Assembly: GCA_021200565.1 (NCBI GenBank)
Contig: JAJQGJ010000017.1
Coordinates: forward strand, 216,382 to 280,381
Length of the DNA stretch: 64,000 nucleotides
DNA from: Oscillospiraceae bacterium
GTDB lineage: Bacteria > Bacillota > Clostridia > Oscillospirales > Ruminococcaceae
Direction: 5' to 3'
Program-made: the position numbers and the translations under genes
Notes under the pieces: generated by a model
The model's database searches: none
The model's input: only the letters and a program-made list of their open reading frames with translations
What the model was told of the DNA's origin: nothing
Shown here: in pieces, positions 14,669 through 23,404 of the stretch
Numbering within the stretch: the first letter of the stretch is position 1
How the letters are laid out: each line of letters begins with the position of its first letter

Positions 14669-16054
14669 TCACATAATTCCTAATAGCTCGCAGTTGGCAA
14701 TATGCTCATCATAGGTTGAAGCAAAGTATGCCACACCAGTTTCCGGATCTGTGCAGAAGTAGTAGTAATCGGTATCGTTTGCATACAGAACTGCATTTAT
14801 TGCATCTGCTCCCGGATTACAAATTGCTCCAATGGGAAGTCCAAGACAGGTATAGGTGTCGTAAGCATCGCACATACTCTGAGATGAAACAGTCATTACC
14901 TGCGTTATTATGTTATCGATATATGCGGTTGTTGCGTCAGACTGTAATCTTGGATATTGCTCAGGATTGCTTAACCTGTTTATGAAGACAGAGGCAACTG
15001 ATGCCATGTCGTCAGTGCTTCCAGCTTCCTTCTGGACAATAGATGCAAGTATCACGACATCTTCTAATGAATATCCTATTTCTTCTGCACGAGCAATGAC
15101 ATCGGAAGTCAGAATTTCATTGGTTCTTTCCCTTATTTTCTTAGCCACATTGTATGCAGTATCGCCGACATAAAACTCGTAGGTATCCGGGAAAAGGAAG
15201 CCCTCATACTTATAGAGCTTCAGACTCTCCGACGAAACATATTGCTCATAGTTGTAACCAAATACAGTAGAGTTGAAGGTATAGATGAACTCGTCAGCAT
15301 CACAGACGCCGTTGTTTTCGAGCAGCTGTGCAGCTTCATAAAGCGTTATGCCCTCGATAAATGTGATGGTTACAGTTTCTTTCGACTCTCTCAATTCCAT
15401 AAGGTCATCGATGATGTCAGAATAGCTCATATTGTAAGCAACATCAAGGTCGCCGGGATACATGTTGCCGTCGGCACCCTTAAGCTTAGCTATGGCAATG
15501 AAGACTTCCTTATACTGGATAACCCCTTCATCATAGAGCTGGTCAGCAATATCCCATGCCGAAGAGCCTTCTTCGATGTAGATGGTAAATTCATTGTCGT
15601 TGTCTTCGATTCCTAAAACATCTCTTATTACAACTATTATGAAAAGAGAAATCAATATCGAAACGCACAGAACAAGCGTAGCTAAAACTATTCCGCCGTA
15701 TGCGGTATAGTTTCTTTTTCTGCGCTTTTTCTTCTTTTTCTTACGAGGCTTTTCCTCTTTCAGCTGCTCGCTGTCTTCCTCATCAGTCGTCGCAGCGGTC
15801 TTCCCGTGCTGTGACTGGAATGTTCCGAAGTTAAAAACGTTAGTCTGACCGGAAACATTGTCAACATCAGCTTCATCTTCAAGACGTACAGCAGGTTTTA
15901 TGACCGAGGTTTTTGAAATGTCAGTCGAATCGTCCGTTGCATCCTCTAAAGCAGCAGCCTGCTCAGCTGATGTACTCTGTGTTTGCACCGAGTGAGATTC
16001 GTTCAGAATTGAGGAAAGAAGCTCGTCTATATTGTTGTGGTTATTATCGCTCAT
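14669..16054 (-). CDS. mltG: MltG, endolytic murein transglycosylase
   Basis: Membrane-anchored lytic transglycosylase that cuts nascent glycan strands and sets their length. Residues 1-~115 are cytoplasmic, acidic and disordered, ending in a KKKKKKRRKRNY basic patch. One transmembrane helix spans ~120-145. A LysM-like part contains FTIYIEEGSSAWDIADQL. The YceG catalytic domain has ILASIVQKEAGS with the catalytic Glu, followed by FINRL, YPRLQSDATTAY and LPIGAICNPG. Length 461 fits the long-tailed Firmicute form. It lies 12 bases upstream of the U32 gene and is preceded by an AAAGGTG site. Confidence 0.95.
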   Translation of the reverse strand: MSDNNHNNIDELLSSILNESHSVQTQSTSAEQAAALEDATDDSTDISKTSVIKPAVRLEDEADVDNVSGQTNVFNFGTFQSQHGKTAATTDEEDSEQLKEEKPRKKKKKKRRKRNYTAYGGIVLATLVLCVSILISLFIIVVIRDVLGIEDNDNEFTIYIEEGSSAWDIADQLYDEGVIQYKEVFIAIAKLKGADGNMYPGDLDVAYNMSYSDIIDDLMELRESKETVTITFIEGITLYEAAQLLENNGVCDADEFIYTFNSTVFGYNYEQYVSSESLKLYKYEGFLFPDTYEFYVGDTAYNVAKKIRERTNEILTSDVIARAEEIGYSLEDVVILASIVQKEAGSTDDMASVASVFINRLSNPEQYPRLQSDATTAYIDNIITQVMTVSSQSMCDAYDTYTCLGLPIGAICNPGADAINAVLYANDTDYYYFCTDPETGVAYFASTYDEHIANCELLGIM

Positions 16055-16085
16055 ATTTCACCTTTATGTCGGAAATTCGGTTCTG

Positions 16086-16655
16086 TTAAATCTGAACATC
16101 TATATTTCGCTGTCTTACGTTGAGTGAGTCCATCAGTTCATCGGCCTTGTCTTTGGAGATTAGCTTGGAGACTATCGCATAGGAAAATTCAAGTGCTGCA
16201 CCCATTCCGCAAGCTGTGATGATATTCCCGTCAACAGCAACGGCAGTGTCAAGAACCTCTGCTCCTATAAGTTCTTTTTCAAAGCCCGTGTAGCAGACAG
16301 CTTTTTTGCCTTTCAGAAGTCCTTTGTGTCCGAGAATAGACGGAGCAGCGCAAATTGCAGCAATGGGAAGCTTTTTAGTCATGCAAATATCGATAGCCTG
16401 GCTGACAAGTATGCTCTTTTCAAGATTATCGGTTCCGGTCTTTCCGCCTGGAAGAATAATCATTTCTATATCATCAGAAAGATAGTAATCAATATCTGCA
16501 ATGTCTGCCTTTACAGTTATGGCATGTGAGCCGTGAATCTGTGTTTTTCCTCCGATTCCTATTGTCTTAACTTCTTTTTTGCATCTTCTCAAGCAATCAA
16601 TAGGAGTCAAAGCTTCGACTTCTTCAAAACCGTCTGCAAGAAAACAAAGTATCAT
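16086..16655 (-). CDS. DJ-1/PfpI family protein
   Basis: Class-I glutamine-amidotransferase-like protein of the DJ-1/ThiJ/PfpI family, 189 residues. The nucleophile elbow AAICAAPSILG near residue 100 carries the conserved Cys, and GFEEVEALTP near residue 10 provides the paired Glu. IILPGG lies near 68. DJ-1 relatives act as chaperones, deglycases or redox sensors, and the sequence does not decide among these. The ATG follows an AAAGGTG site, two bases downstream of the recN stop, so it is the tail of the nadK-argR-recN operon and may take part in stress handling. Confidence 0.88.
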   Translation of the reverse strand: MILCFLADGFEEVEALTPIDCLRRCKKEVKTIGIGGKTQIHGSHAITVKADIADIDYYLSDDIEMIILPGGKTGTDNLEKSILVSQAIDICMTKKLPIAAICAAPSILGHKGLLKGKKAVCYTGFEKELIGAEVLDTAVAVDGNIITACGMGAALEFSYAIVSKLISKDKADELMDSLNVRQRNIDVQI

Positions 16656-16657
16656 AG

Positions 16658-18328
16658 TTATTCACCTTTCATAGCGTTATTAAGTTGTTCTTCGGCATCC
16701 TTAAGCACTGTCTCAGTAATATTGTCGCCGCCCAATATTCGTGCTATTTCGTATTTACGACTGTTAAAATCAAGATGAGTTATATTTGTGATGGTTCTGT
16801 CTCCAGATTCGTGCTTTTCAATCAGCATATGGTCGTCAGCCATAATTGCAATCTGTGCAAGATGGGTTACGCAAATAATCTGATGCTTCCGGGAGATCTC
16901 TTTGAGCTTGATGCCGATTTTCTGAGCCGCTCTTCCGCTGACGCCTGAGTCGATTTCGTCGAAGATAAGGGTTGGAATAGCGTCCCTGTCAGCAAGAACC
17001 GTTTTAAGTGCAAGCATAATCCTTGAAAGCTCGCCTCCCGAAGCGATCTTTGCAAGAGGCTTCGGAGATTCGCCCTTATTTGCGGAAATCAGGAACTCTA
17101 TTGAGTCCATTCCACTTAGCGTAAGCTTGCCCCTTGTTTTTTTAACCTCGAGCCTTACGTTCGGCATATTTAAGAATGAAAGCTCTTCGGCAACCTGGTG
17201 AGAAAACTTTTCGGAAGCGGCTTCACGATGCTCTGAAAGCTTTTCTGCCTTTTTAGTGACCTCGATCAGAAGCTTCGATTTCTTTTCTTCAAGCTCAGTT
17301 ATTCTATCGTCAAATGAGGCAAGTCCCTGAGATTCCTGAACGGCATCCTCATAGACTTTGATTACCTCATCAAGTGTTGTGCCATATCTGCGCTTGATTC
17401 GTTTCAGATCGTTTCTTCTTTGGGTCAGAGTTGCATACTCACTGTCATCAATTTCGAGGCTGTCACGAAGCTTCGAAAGCTCTGTGGCAATGTCTTCAAG
17501 CTCAATTCCTATAGCCGATAAACGTTCATCTATAGGCTTAAGAACTGGCAGAATTTCCTCGTTTGACTCGAGCTCACTGTATGCCTGTGAAATAAGATCA
17601 CCTGCACTGTTATCCGATTCAGTTTCTGACAGGCAAGCGGTTGCCGCTGTCAGAGCGTTTTTAAGAGATACAGCGTTATCAAGAAGCCTGAATCTTTCTT
17701 CGATTTTCTCATCCTCACCGACAGCGATTTCGAGAGAGCCTATATCTTCAATTATCTCTGAGAGGTATTCTTCACGTTTTGAGTTCTGATTTCTTTCGGA
17801 TTTGAGCTTGTTGAGCTCACGTGCGGTTGCCTGCAGATCTCTGAAAGACTGCTGATAGTCAAGAAGCAGCTCATCCGAACGGGCATAGCTGTCGAGAATT
17901 CCTAAATGCTTTGTCTGATCCAGAAGGTTCTGGCTGTCATGCTGACCGTGAATGTTGACGAGCAAATCACCTATTTCGTGAAGTGCAGATATAGTGACCG
18001 GGCGAGAATTGATTCTGGCAGTGCTTCTGCCGTCGGAGCCGATTTCTCTTGAGATAATCAATTCGTTTCCTGGGTTCAGACCAAGCTCGTTCAGCTTGTC
18101 CGAAACAGACTGTGGGCAATCTGTGAACACTGCGCTGACATATGCTCTGTCTGTTCCCTCTCTTATTATGTCCTTATAAACACGCTGACCGAGTATTGCA
18201 TTGATTCCGCCAATAAGGATTGATTTTCCTGCTCCGGTTTCGCCGGTAAATACGTTGAAATGCTCTCCGAAACGAATCGTTGCATTTTCGATTACTGCGA
18301 GATTTTCAATATGAAGTTCGTAAAGCAC
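16658..18328 (-). CDS. recN: RecN, DNA double-strand-break repair SMC-like ATPase
   Basis: SMC-like repair protein of 556 residues. The N-terminal lobe has Walker A FTGETGAGKSIL near residue 31, and the INIHGQHDSQNLLD motif near 132 is RecN-specific. Two coiled-coil arms (~150-220 and 275-365) lead to the C-terminal lobe with KIASGGELSRIMLALK (ABC signature) and LIFDEIDSGVSGRAAQKIG (Walker B). It acts early at broken ends to promote RecA repair. The start is GTG at 18328 with GGAGG upstream. It follows argR by 31 bases in the conserved nadK-argR-recN order. Confidence 0.97.
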   Translation of the reverse strand: MLYELHIENLAVIENATIRFGEHFNVFTGETGAGKSILIGGINAILGQRVYKDIIREGTDRAYVSAVFTDCPQSVSDKLNELGLNPGNELIISREIGSDGRSTARINSRPVTISALHEIGDLLVNIHGQHDSQNLLDQTKHLGILDSYARSDELLLDYQQSFRDLQATARELNKLKSERNQNSKREEYLSEIIEDIGSLEIAVGEDEKIEERFRLLDNAVSLKNALTAATACLSETESDNSAGDLISQAYSELESNEEILPVLKPIDERLSAIGIELEDIATELSKLRDSLEIDDSEYATLTQRRNDLKRIKRRYGTTLDEVIKVYEDAVQESQGLASFDDRITELEEKKSKLLIEVTKKAEKLSEHREAASEKFSHQVAEELSFLNMPNVRLEVKKTRGKLTLSGMDSIEFLISANKGESPKPLAKIASGGELSRIMLALKTVLADRDAIPTLIFDEIDSGVSGRAAQKIGIKLKEISRKHQIICVTHLAQIAIMADDHMLIEKHESGDRTITNITHLDFNSRKYEIARILGGDNITETVLKDAEEQLNNAMKGE

Positions 18329-18359
18329 CGATTATCGCCTCCAAAGAGTCAAATTATTG

Positions 18360-18809
18360 TCAAAGCATATCGCTGAGTTCTTCCATCAAAGCAACAGCGT
18401 CGCCTTCTTCACGCATGAGTACGAATATTGTGTCATCTCCTGCTAATGTCCCGACTACTCCGTTGTACGCAGCAGCATCAAGCTTCGAGCAAACTGCGTT
18501 AGCCATTCCGGCATAACACTTGATAACGACTATATTTATCGCCCTGTCTATCGAAACAACAGAGTCGGCATAGAGAGACTTAAAAGACAGTCGGGCACTT
18601 GTTTCCTGAGGCTTGGGAGGAATCGTATATTTGTAGCTTCCATTTGGGCTCATCGTTTTCAGGAGTGCAAGCTGTTTTATGTCCCTTGAAACGGTTGCCT
18701 GAGTTACATTGAAGCCTCTGTCGAGGAGTAATGCCTGAAGAGTTTCCTGAGTGTCAACTTCATAGGTGGAAACTATGTCGAGGATGGCTTTCTTTCTGCC
18801 GTTTTTCAC
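18360..18809 (-). CDS. argR: ArgR/AhrC arginine repressor
   Basis: Hexameric transcription regulator of arginine biosynthesis and catabolism, 149 residues. The N-terminal winged helix contains NVTQATVSRDIKQLAL, and the C-terminal arginine-binding/oligomerisation domain has GTLAGDDTIFVLMREE with the conserved GDD loop. The GTG start at 18809 overlaps the nadK stop by four bases, so translation is coupled. The nadK-argR-recN arrangement is common in Gram-positives and need not mean that the neighbours are arginine genes; none is in the window. Confidence 0.95.
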   Translation of the reverse strand: MKNGRKKAILDIVSTYEVDTQETLQALLLDRGFNVTQATVSRDIKQLALLKTMSPNGSYKYTIPPKPQETSARLSFKSLYADSVVSIDRAINIVVIKCYAGMANAVCSKLDAAAYNGVVGTLAGDDTIFVLMREEGDAVALMEELSDML

Positions 18810-19684
18810 CTGTCGTCAGCCTCCTCATAGACTTCCTTTGCATTATTCATTAGCTTCGTAGAAATGGATTTGAAATAGTTGTCGCCATGAATATCAATAA
18901 CTGAAAGGCTGAGGTCAGATTTTCTGATAAATATGCTGTCGTCAGAAGTAATCGAAATTGCTTCTGCCCCATCGGCACGCAATGCGATTTGCCCTGCTGC
19001 TTTGGTCCTGACTTCAATAAGCTTATTTGGATCGAATATCATTGCCCTTGCAGAAAGTGAATGCGGGCAGATATGAGTGAATTCAATACAGTCCATCGAC
19101 GGTTCAATAAGCGGTCCGCCAGCTGAAAGAGCATAAGCAGAAGCACCGGTCGGAGTTGAGAAAATAAGTCCGTCAGCTCTCAGGTGTGAAACGACAATTC
19201 CATCTGCAAGAACTGTAAAGTCGTTCAGACTCTCTTTGAAATCGTGAGTGATAACAACGTCATTAAGAACGGTTTCGCTTATTTCTTCACCGTTTCTGAA
19301 TTTAATCGTCACATCAAGCATCATTCTTCGCTCAGTCTTGTATTCGCCTGAGCACAGATTCTTGAGACAGTCAAGCTCACTACGTTCAAGAGAAGCCATA
19401 AATCCAAGTCTGCCACAGTTGATTCCAAGGAGCTTCTTTTTGTATTTTGCTGCAAGAGAAGCAATTTTGAGAATGGTTCCGTCACCGCCGATGGTTATGA
19501 CAATATCGCACATAGAAATAGCCTGATTGATTGTTTCAGCCTCATTAGCATTCCCACCGAATACAAGATTTGTGTCGGGAGTCATCAAGACTGTAACTCC
19601 GAGTGACTTAAGAATCTCAATAACCTCAGCAGTACACTCCTCAGAATGGAGCTTTTCAAGATTTGGATATATAAATACTGTCAT
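18806..19684 (-). CDS. nadK: NAD kinase
   Basis: ATP (or polyphosphate)-dependent NAD kinase making NADP. The GGDGT motif occurs as TIGGDGTILKIA near residue 73. The NDVVI-type catalytic stretch is VLNDVVITHDF near 140, and the conserved STPTGASAYALSAGGPLI lies near 178. Length 292 residues is normal. The ATG at 19684 follows an AAAGGACGG site. It is placed 23 bases downstream of tlyA and overlaps argR, forming the tlyA-nadK-argR-recN block typical of Firmicutes. Confidence 0.96.
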   Translation of the reverse strand: MTVFIYPNLEKLHSEECTAEVIEILKSLGVTVLMTPDTNLVFGGNANEAETINQAISMCDIVITIGGDGTILKIASLAAKYKKKLLGINCGRLGFMASLERSELDCLKNLCSGEYKTERRMMLDVTIKFRNGEEISETVLNDVVITHDFKESLNDFTVLADGIVVSHLRADGLIFSTPTGASAYALSAGGPLIEPSMDCIEFTHICPHSLSARAMIFDPNKLIEVRTKAAGQIALRADGAEAISITSDDSIFIRKSDLSLSVIDIHGDNYFKSISTKLMNNAKEVYEEADDR

Positions 19685-19707
19685 AAGCCTGACCGTCCTT
19701 TGATGTT

Positions 19708-20499
19708 TTATACTTTTTGTGAGAATGCGCTATTCACTATTTCTGAGAAATCAGGAGCAGAAAGGCTTTCACAATTTCTCATGCAGTAAGCGAGATACTC
19801 TATATTTCCGTCTCCGCCTTTTATCGGTGATGGAATTATTCCGATGATGCCAAAGCCACCTGAAGACAGGAAGCTGTAAATATCCATCAATACTCTTATG
19901 TGAGCAGGCTTGTCTTTGACGATACCACCTTTGCCTATGGCATCTCTTCCGGCTTCGAATTGAGGCTTTATGAGAAAAACAGCTTTTCCGTCTTCTTTCA
20001 GTATTTTTGCGGCAGCTGTTATAGCAAATTTCACCGATATAAAAGACAGATCCGCAGTGACGAAATCAACGGGTTCGCCAGTGGTATCGATAGTGACGTC
20101 CTTGACGTTTACGCCTTCTGTATTAATCACTCTTTTGTCAGTAAGCAGCTTATCCGCAAGCTGACCGTGTCCGACGTCTATTGAAAAGACTTTAGCGGCA
20201 CCATTCTGAAGCATGCAATCGGTGAATCCTCCTGTAGAAGCTCCAAGGTCAGCGCAGATGAGCCTGTCAAATGTGATCTTAAAAGCTTTTATTGCCGCTT
20301 CAAGCTTTAATCCTCCTCGTCCAACATACCTGAGCTGAGTACCAAGGAAATCAATTTTATCGCTGTCGGAAACTTCAAGAGCGGGCTTTGAGCATACTTC
20401 ACCATTTACAGTGATTTCGCCTTTTTTTATAGCATCCTTTGCGCGTTCACGACTTGAAAAATATCCATTTGATGTGAGATAGTAATCAAGCCTCGGCAT
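19708..20499 (-). CDS. tlyA: TlyA-family rRNA 2'-O-methyltransferase (hemolysin A homologue)
   Basis: 263-residue protein with an N-terminal S4 RNA-binding domain (RLDYYLTSNGYFSSRERAKDAI, residues 3-60) and an FtsJ-like methyltransferase domain. Motif I is CADLGASTGGFTDCML near residue 85, and DFVTADLSFISV lies near 150. The TlyA family methylates ribose in 16S and 23S rRNA. The start chosen is ATG 20499, where MPRLDYYL matches the family N-terminus; a longer reading would run into dxs without support. It overlaps the end of dxs by 14 bases, so the two are translationally linked. Confidence 0.92.
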   Translation of the reverse strand: MPRLDYYLTSNGYFSSRERAKDAIKKGEITVNGEVCSKPALEVSDSDKIDFLGTQLRYVGRGGLKLEAAIKAFKITFDRLICADLGASTGGFTDCMLQNGAAKVFSIDVGHGQLADKLLTDKRVINTEGVNVKDVTIDTTGEPVDFVTADLSFISVKFAITAAAKILKEDGKAVFLIKPQFEAGRDAIGKGGIVKDKPAHIRVLMDIYSFLSSGGFGIIGIIPSPIKGGDGNIEYLAYCMRNCESLSAPDFSEIVNSAFSQKV

Positions 20500-22306
20500 T
20501 TTGGACGCCTTTCTTAACGGTAAGCTCAATCTGGTGCTCAGAAAGCCCGTAAAGCTCAATAGCTTCACATACTTTCATATGAGGAACAAAACCGTTTATC
20601 GCATGTGATTCTACATTTGGACAGATAGATTTTAGCTTTTGTCCAATCGAGCCCTCATATTCGGATTCTTCAAAGATATAGATTTTCTTATATCTGGATA
20701 TAGTGCTCGTTATCTCATCACTGAAGGGAAATACCTTTACAAGCTTCATAAAGTCGCAGTCGAGCTTTTCAGCAGCTCTTTCTGCTTCTCCGGCTTCTCT
20801 GCCATAAGAAATAATCAGAGTGTCGCTGCTCCTTTCAGCTATTGAGTAGTCGCCAGCGCAGTAAGCATTTGAAGCTTCACCCGATTTCGGGTACCTGACA
20901 ACTGCGATGCCTGTATCCTTGAACAGAGCTTTTTCAAGACAGCTCTCGAGTTCTTTATAGTTGGATGGCGAATAGATAGTGACATTTGGAATCGTTGTCA
21001 GGAAAGGTATATCGAATGTTCCTTGATGGGTTCTACCGTCCGCTCCAACGATTCCTGCATGGTCTATCCCAATGACAATATGGGCATTGCCTATTGCAGC
21101 ATCGTGGATAAGCTGGTCATAGCTTCTCTGCAGGAATGATGAATACACAGCGAATACCGGAATCATTCCCATTTCAGCGAGCCCTGCCGCAAATGTAACC
21201 GCATGACCTTCGGCGATTCCAACATCAAAGTATCTTTCAGGATGCTTTTTCTTGAAATATTGAAGCCCTGTTCCATATTTCATTGATGCTGTAATAGCGC
21301 ATACTCTTTCATCTTTATCGGCAATCTTGGTAAGAGCTTGTCCAAAGGCGTCCGTGAAATCATATTTATGCTCCGGCAAGCGTCCTGTTTTAATGTCGAA
21401 GCCGGATACACCGTGGTAGTTTCCAGGATTCTTTTCAGCAGGCTTGTAGCCTTTGCCTTTTTGGGTATTGACCTGAACCAACACTGGTCCGCCGAGAGAT
21501 TTTGCATACTCAAGAGCGACTTCAAGGTCGCCAAGGTCGTGACCGTCAACCGGCCCGACAAACTGAAAACCAAGATCCTCAAAAAGTGTGCTGTGAAGCA
21601 TCTTTTCTCTGACTACATCTTTTGATGCACTGAGAGATTCAGAAATTGGCTCACCAATCAGCGGCACTGAAGAGATAATTTTTCTTGTGGTGTTCTTAAG
21701 AGTACGATATGATTTCTTGATTCTGAGTTTAGAGAGGTATTCAGCCAGACCACCGATGTTTTTTGAGATCGACATTTCGTTATAGTTGAGAATGACGATA
21801 ATATTCGTGCCGCTTCTTCCTGCGTTGTTGAGACCCTCGTACGAAAGTCCACCTGTCATTGCTCCGTCTCCGATGACTGCTATAGCATGGTGATTGTCGC
21901 CTTTTATCTTCATGGCTTCGGCAATTCCGAGAGCAGATGAAATCGATGTCGAGCTGTGACCGCTTATGACCGGATCATGAACTGATTCATCAGGAGCCGA
22001 AAATCCGGAAAGTCCGCCCTGCTGACGGATGGTGTCGAATTTATCAAGCCTTCCGGTGAGAAGCTTATGTGTATAGCATTGGTGTCCGACGTCAAAAATT
22101 ATTTTATCCTTAGGGGATTCAAAAACTTTATGTATAGCAACTGTAAGCTCCACAACTCCTAAATTGGATGACAAATGTCCACCATTTTCGGCTACTGTAG
22201 TGATTATCTTTTCCCTTATTTCTTTACAAAGTTCCTTTTCTTCTTCAAGGCTTAACTTTTTCAGGTCTTCCGGAAGAGAAAGTCTTTCTAAGAGGTTATT
22301 CTTCAA
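20486..22306 (-). CDS. dxs: 1-deoxy-D-xylulose-5-phosphate synthase
   Basis: Thiamine-diphosphate enzyme condensing pyruvate and glyceraldehyde-3-phosphate, the first step of the MEP isoprenoid pathway. It is 606 residues, slightly shorter than E. coli Dxs. Motifs are LSSNLGVVELTVAIH, FDVGHQCYTHKLLTGR, the TPP-binding GDGAMTGGLSYEGLNNAG near residue 146, FVGPVDGHD, and in the C-terminal half AEGHAVTFAAGLA and GADGRTHQGTFD. The start is TTG at 22306 with a weak AAAGAG site. It follows ispA by 21 bases; together they supply and elongate isoprenoid units. Confidence 0.97.
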   Translation of the reverse strand: MKNNLLERLSLPEDLKKLSLEEEKELCKEIREKIITTVAENGGHLSSNLGVVELTVAIHKVFESPKDKIIFDVGHQCYTHKLLTGRLDKFDTIRQQGGLSGFSAPDESVHDPVISGHSSTSISSALGIAEAMKIKGDNHHAIAVIGDGAMTGGLSYEGLNNAGRSGTNIIVILNYNEMSISKNIGGLAEYLSKLRIKKSYRTLKNTTRKIISSVPLIGEPISESLSASKDVVREKMLHSTLFEDLGFQFVGPVDGHDLGDLEVALEYAKSLGGPVLVQVNTQKGKGYKPAEKNPGNYHGVSGFDIKTGRLPEHKYDFTDAFGQALTKIADKDERVCAITASMKYGTGLQYFKKKHPERYFDVGIAEGHAVTFAAGLAEMGMIPVFAVYSSFLQRSYDQLIHDAAIGNAHIVIGIDHAGIVGADGRTHQGTFDIPFLTTIPNVTIYSPSNYKELESCLEKALFKDTGIAVVRYPKSGEASNAYCAGDYSIAERSSDTLIISYGREAGEAERAAEKLDCDFMKLVKVFPFSDEITSTISRYKKIYIFEESEYEGSIGQKLKSICPNVESHAINGFVPHMKVCEAIELYGLSEHQIELTVKKGVQNAEA

Positions 22307-22327
22307 ATCTATCGCTCTTTTCGTTTG

Positions 22328-23233
22328 TTAATGTCTTCTGTCAAGTAAATCATATGCAAGCTCACATAAAAGCTCAGAACCAGGAATATCCGAAATGGCC
22401 GAAACAGCCGCTTCGGTGTAGCGTTTTGCTTCTTCATATGCCCTGCTGACGCCCAAAATGGTGGCATAGGTATCCTTGCTTCTCTTTTCATCGCTTCCAA
22501 CAGGCTTTCCGAGCTCTATTTCCGAACCGGTGATGTCCAGAATGTCGTCTATAATCTGGAATGCGAGCCCGATATTCTCTGCGTATTCAGCAGCATGCCA
22601 GATGTTTTCATCGTCCGCACCTGCAAGAATTGCTCCAAATTGTGCTGATGCGCTCAAAATGCAGCCGGTTTTTAGCGATGACATTCTCTTTAAAAAATCC
22701 AAATCAACTTCTTTGCCCTCAGAGACTAAGTCTAATCTCTGACCCATAATCATTCCTTGATTTCCTGCCGCTTTTGAGAGGCAATTTATGAGCTTTATAG
22801 CCACTTCAGGCGTTATCTTTCCAGACAGAGCTTTATCCGATATAATCTCAAACGGGAGAATTGCAAGACCATCTCCTGCTAAAAGCGCAGTGTCTGTGCC
22901 GTATGCACGGTGCACTGAGGGCTTGCCTCGTCGCATATCGTCATTGTCCATTTCCGGCATGTCATCATGTATGAGAGAAAACGTGTGCATCAGCTCAAGA
23001 CACGAAGCTATTTCCGTAACGTCGCCTTTGCCTCCGAAAAGCTTGTAAAACTCGATGCACAAAACAGGTCTTATCCGCTTTCCACCTGCTGTCAGAGCGT
23101 AAAACTCAGCATCTGTTACTTTCTGTTCTTCGCCGTCAGATTTCGAAATATATACATTATTACTGAGATACTGGTCTACAGCTTCCACATCCTGCTTAAT
23201 GATAGCACTCAATTCAAGCTTCACCGGATTCAT
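22328..23233 (-). CDS. ispA: Polyprenyl (farnesyl/geranyl) diphosphate synthase
   Basis: Trans-prenyltransferase of 301 residues joining isopentenyl diphosphate to allylic diphosphates. The first aspartate-rich motif is DDMPEMDNDDMRRGKPSVH near residue 92, and the second is FQIIDDILDITGSEIELGKPVGSD near 220. The GGKRIRP signature lies near residue 52. Length and position after xseB and before dxs match IspA of Firmicutes, most likely producing C15. The ATG overlaps the xseB 3' end by 20 bases and has an AAGGAAA site. Confidence 0.94.
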   Translation of the reverse strand: MNPVKLELSAIIKQDVEAVDQYLSNNVYISKSDGEEQKVTDAEFYALTAGGKRIRPVLCIEFYKLFGGKGDVTEIASCLELMHTFSLIHDDMPEMDNDDMRRGKPSVHRAYGTDTALLAGDGLAILPFEIISDKALSGKITPEVAIKLINCLSKAAGNQGMIMGQRLDLVSEGKEVDLDFLKRMSSLKTGCILSASAQFGAILAGADDENIWHAAEYAENIGLAFQIIDDILDITGSEIELGKPVGSDEKRSKDTYATILGVSRAYEEAKRYTEAAVSAISDIPGSELLCELAYDLLDRRH

Positions 23234-23402
23234 CCTCGCTTTCCTTAAGCTCCGCTCTTATATCATTAATGCGCCTGAGGCATTCCTCCGAGAGAGCCAC
23301 GCCCTCTTTGTAAAGAGCAACAGTTTCCTCAAGAGAGGTTTTGTCATCGTTGAGCATGGCACATATCTCTTTCAATCTCTTTATAGATTCATCAAAGTTC
23401 AT
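23214..23402 (-). CDS. xseB: Exodeoxyribonuclease VII small subunit
   Basis: Small helical subunit of exonuclease VII, which degrades single-stranded DNA. It is 62 residues, with the family pattern NFDESIKRLKEICAMLND near the start and LYKEGVALSEECLRRI in the second helix. The ATG at 23402 is two bases after the xseA stop; the last 20 bases overlap ispA. Several small subunits wrap each XseA coiled coil in the enzyme. Confidence 0.95.
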   Translation of the reverse strand: MNFDESIKRLKEICAMLNDDKTSLEETVALYKEGVALSEECLRRINDIRAELKESEDESGEA

Positions 23403-23404
23403 AT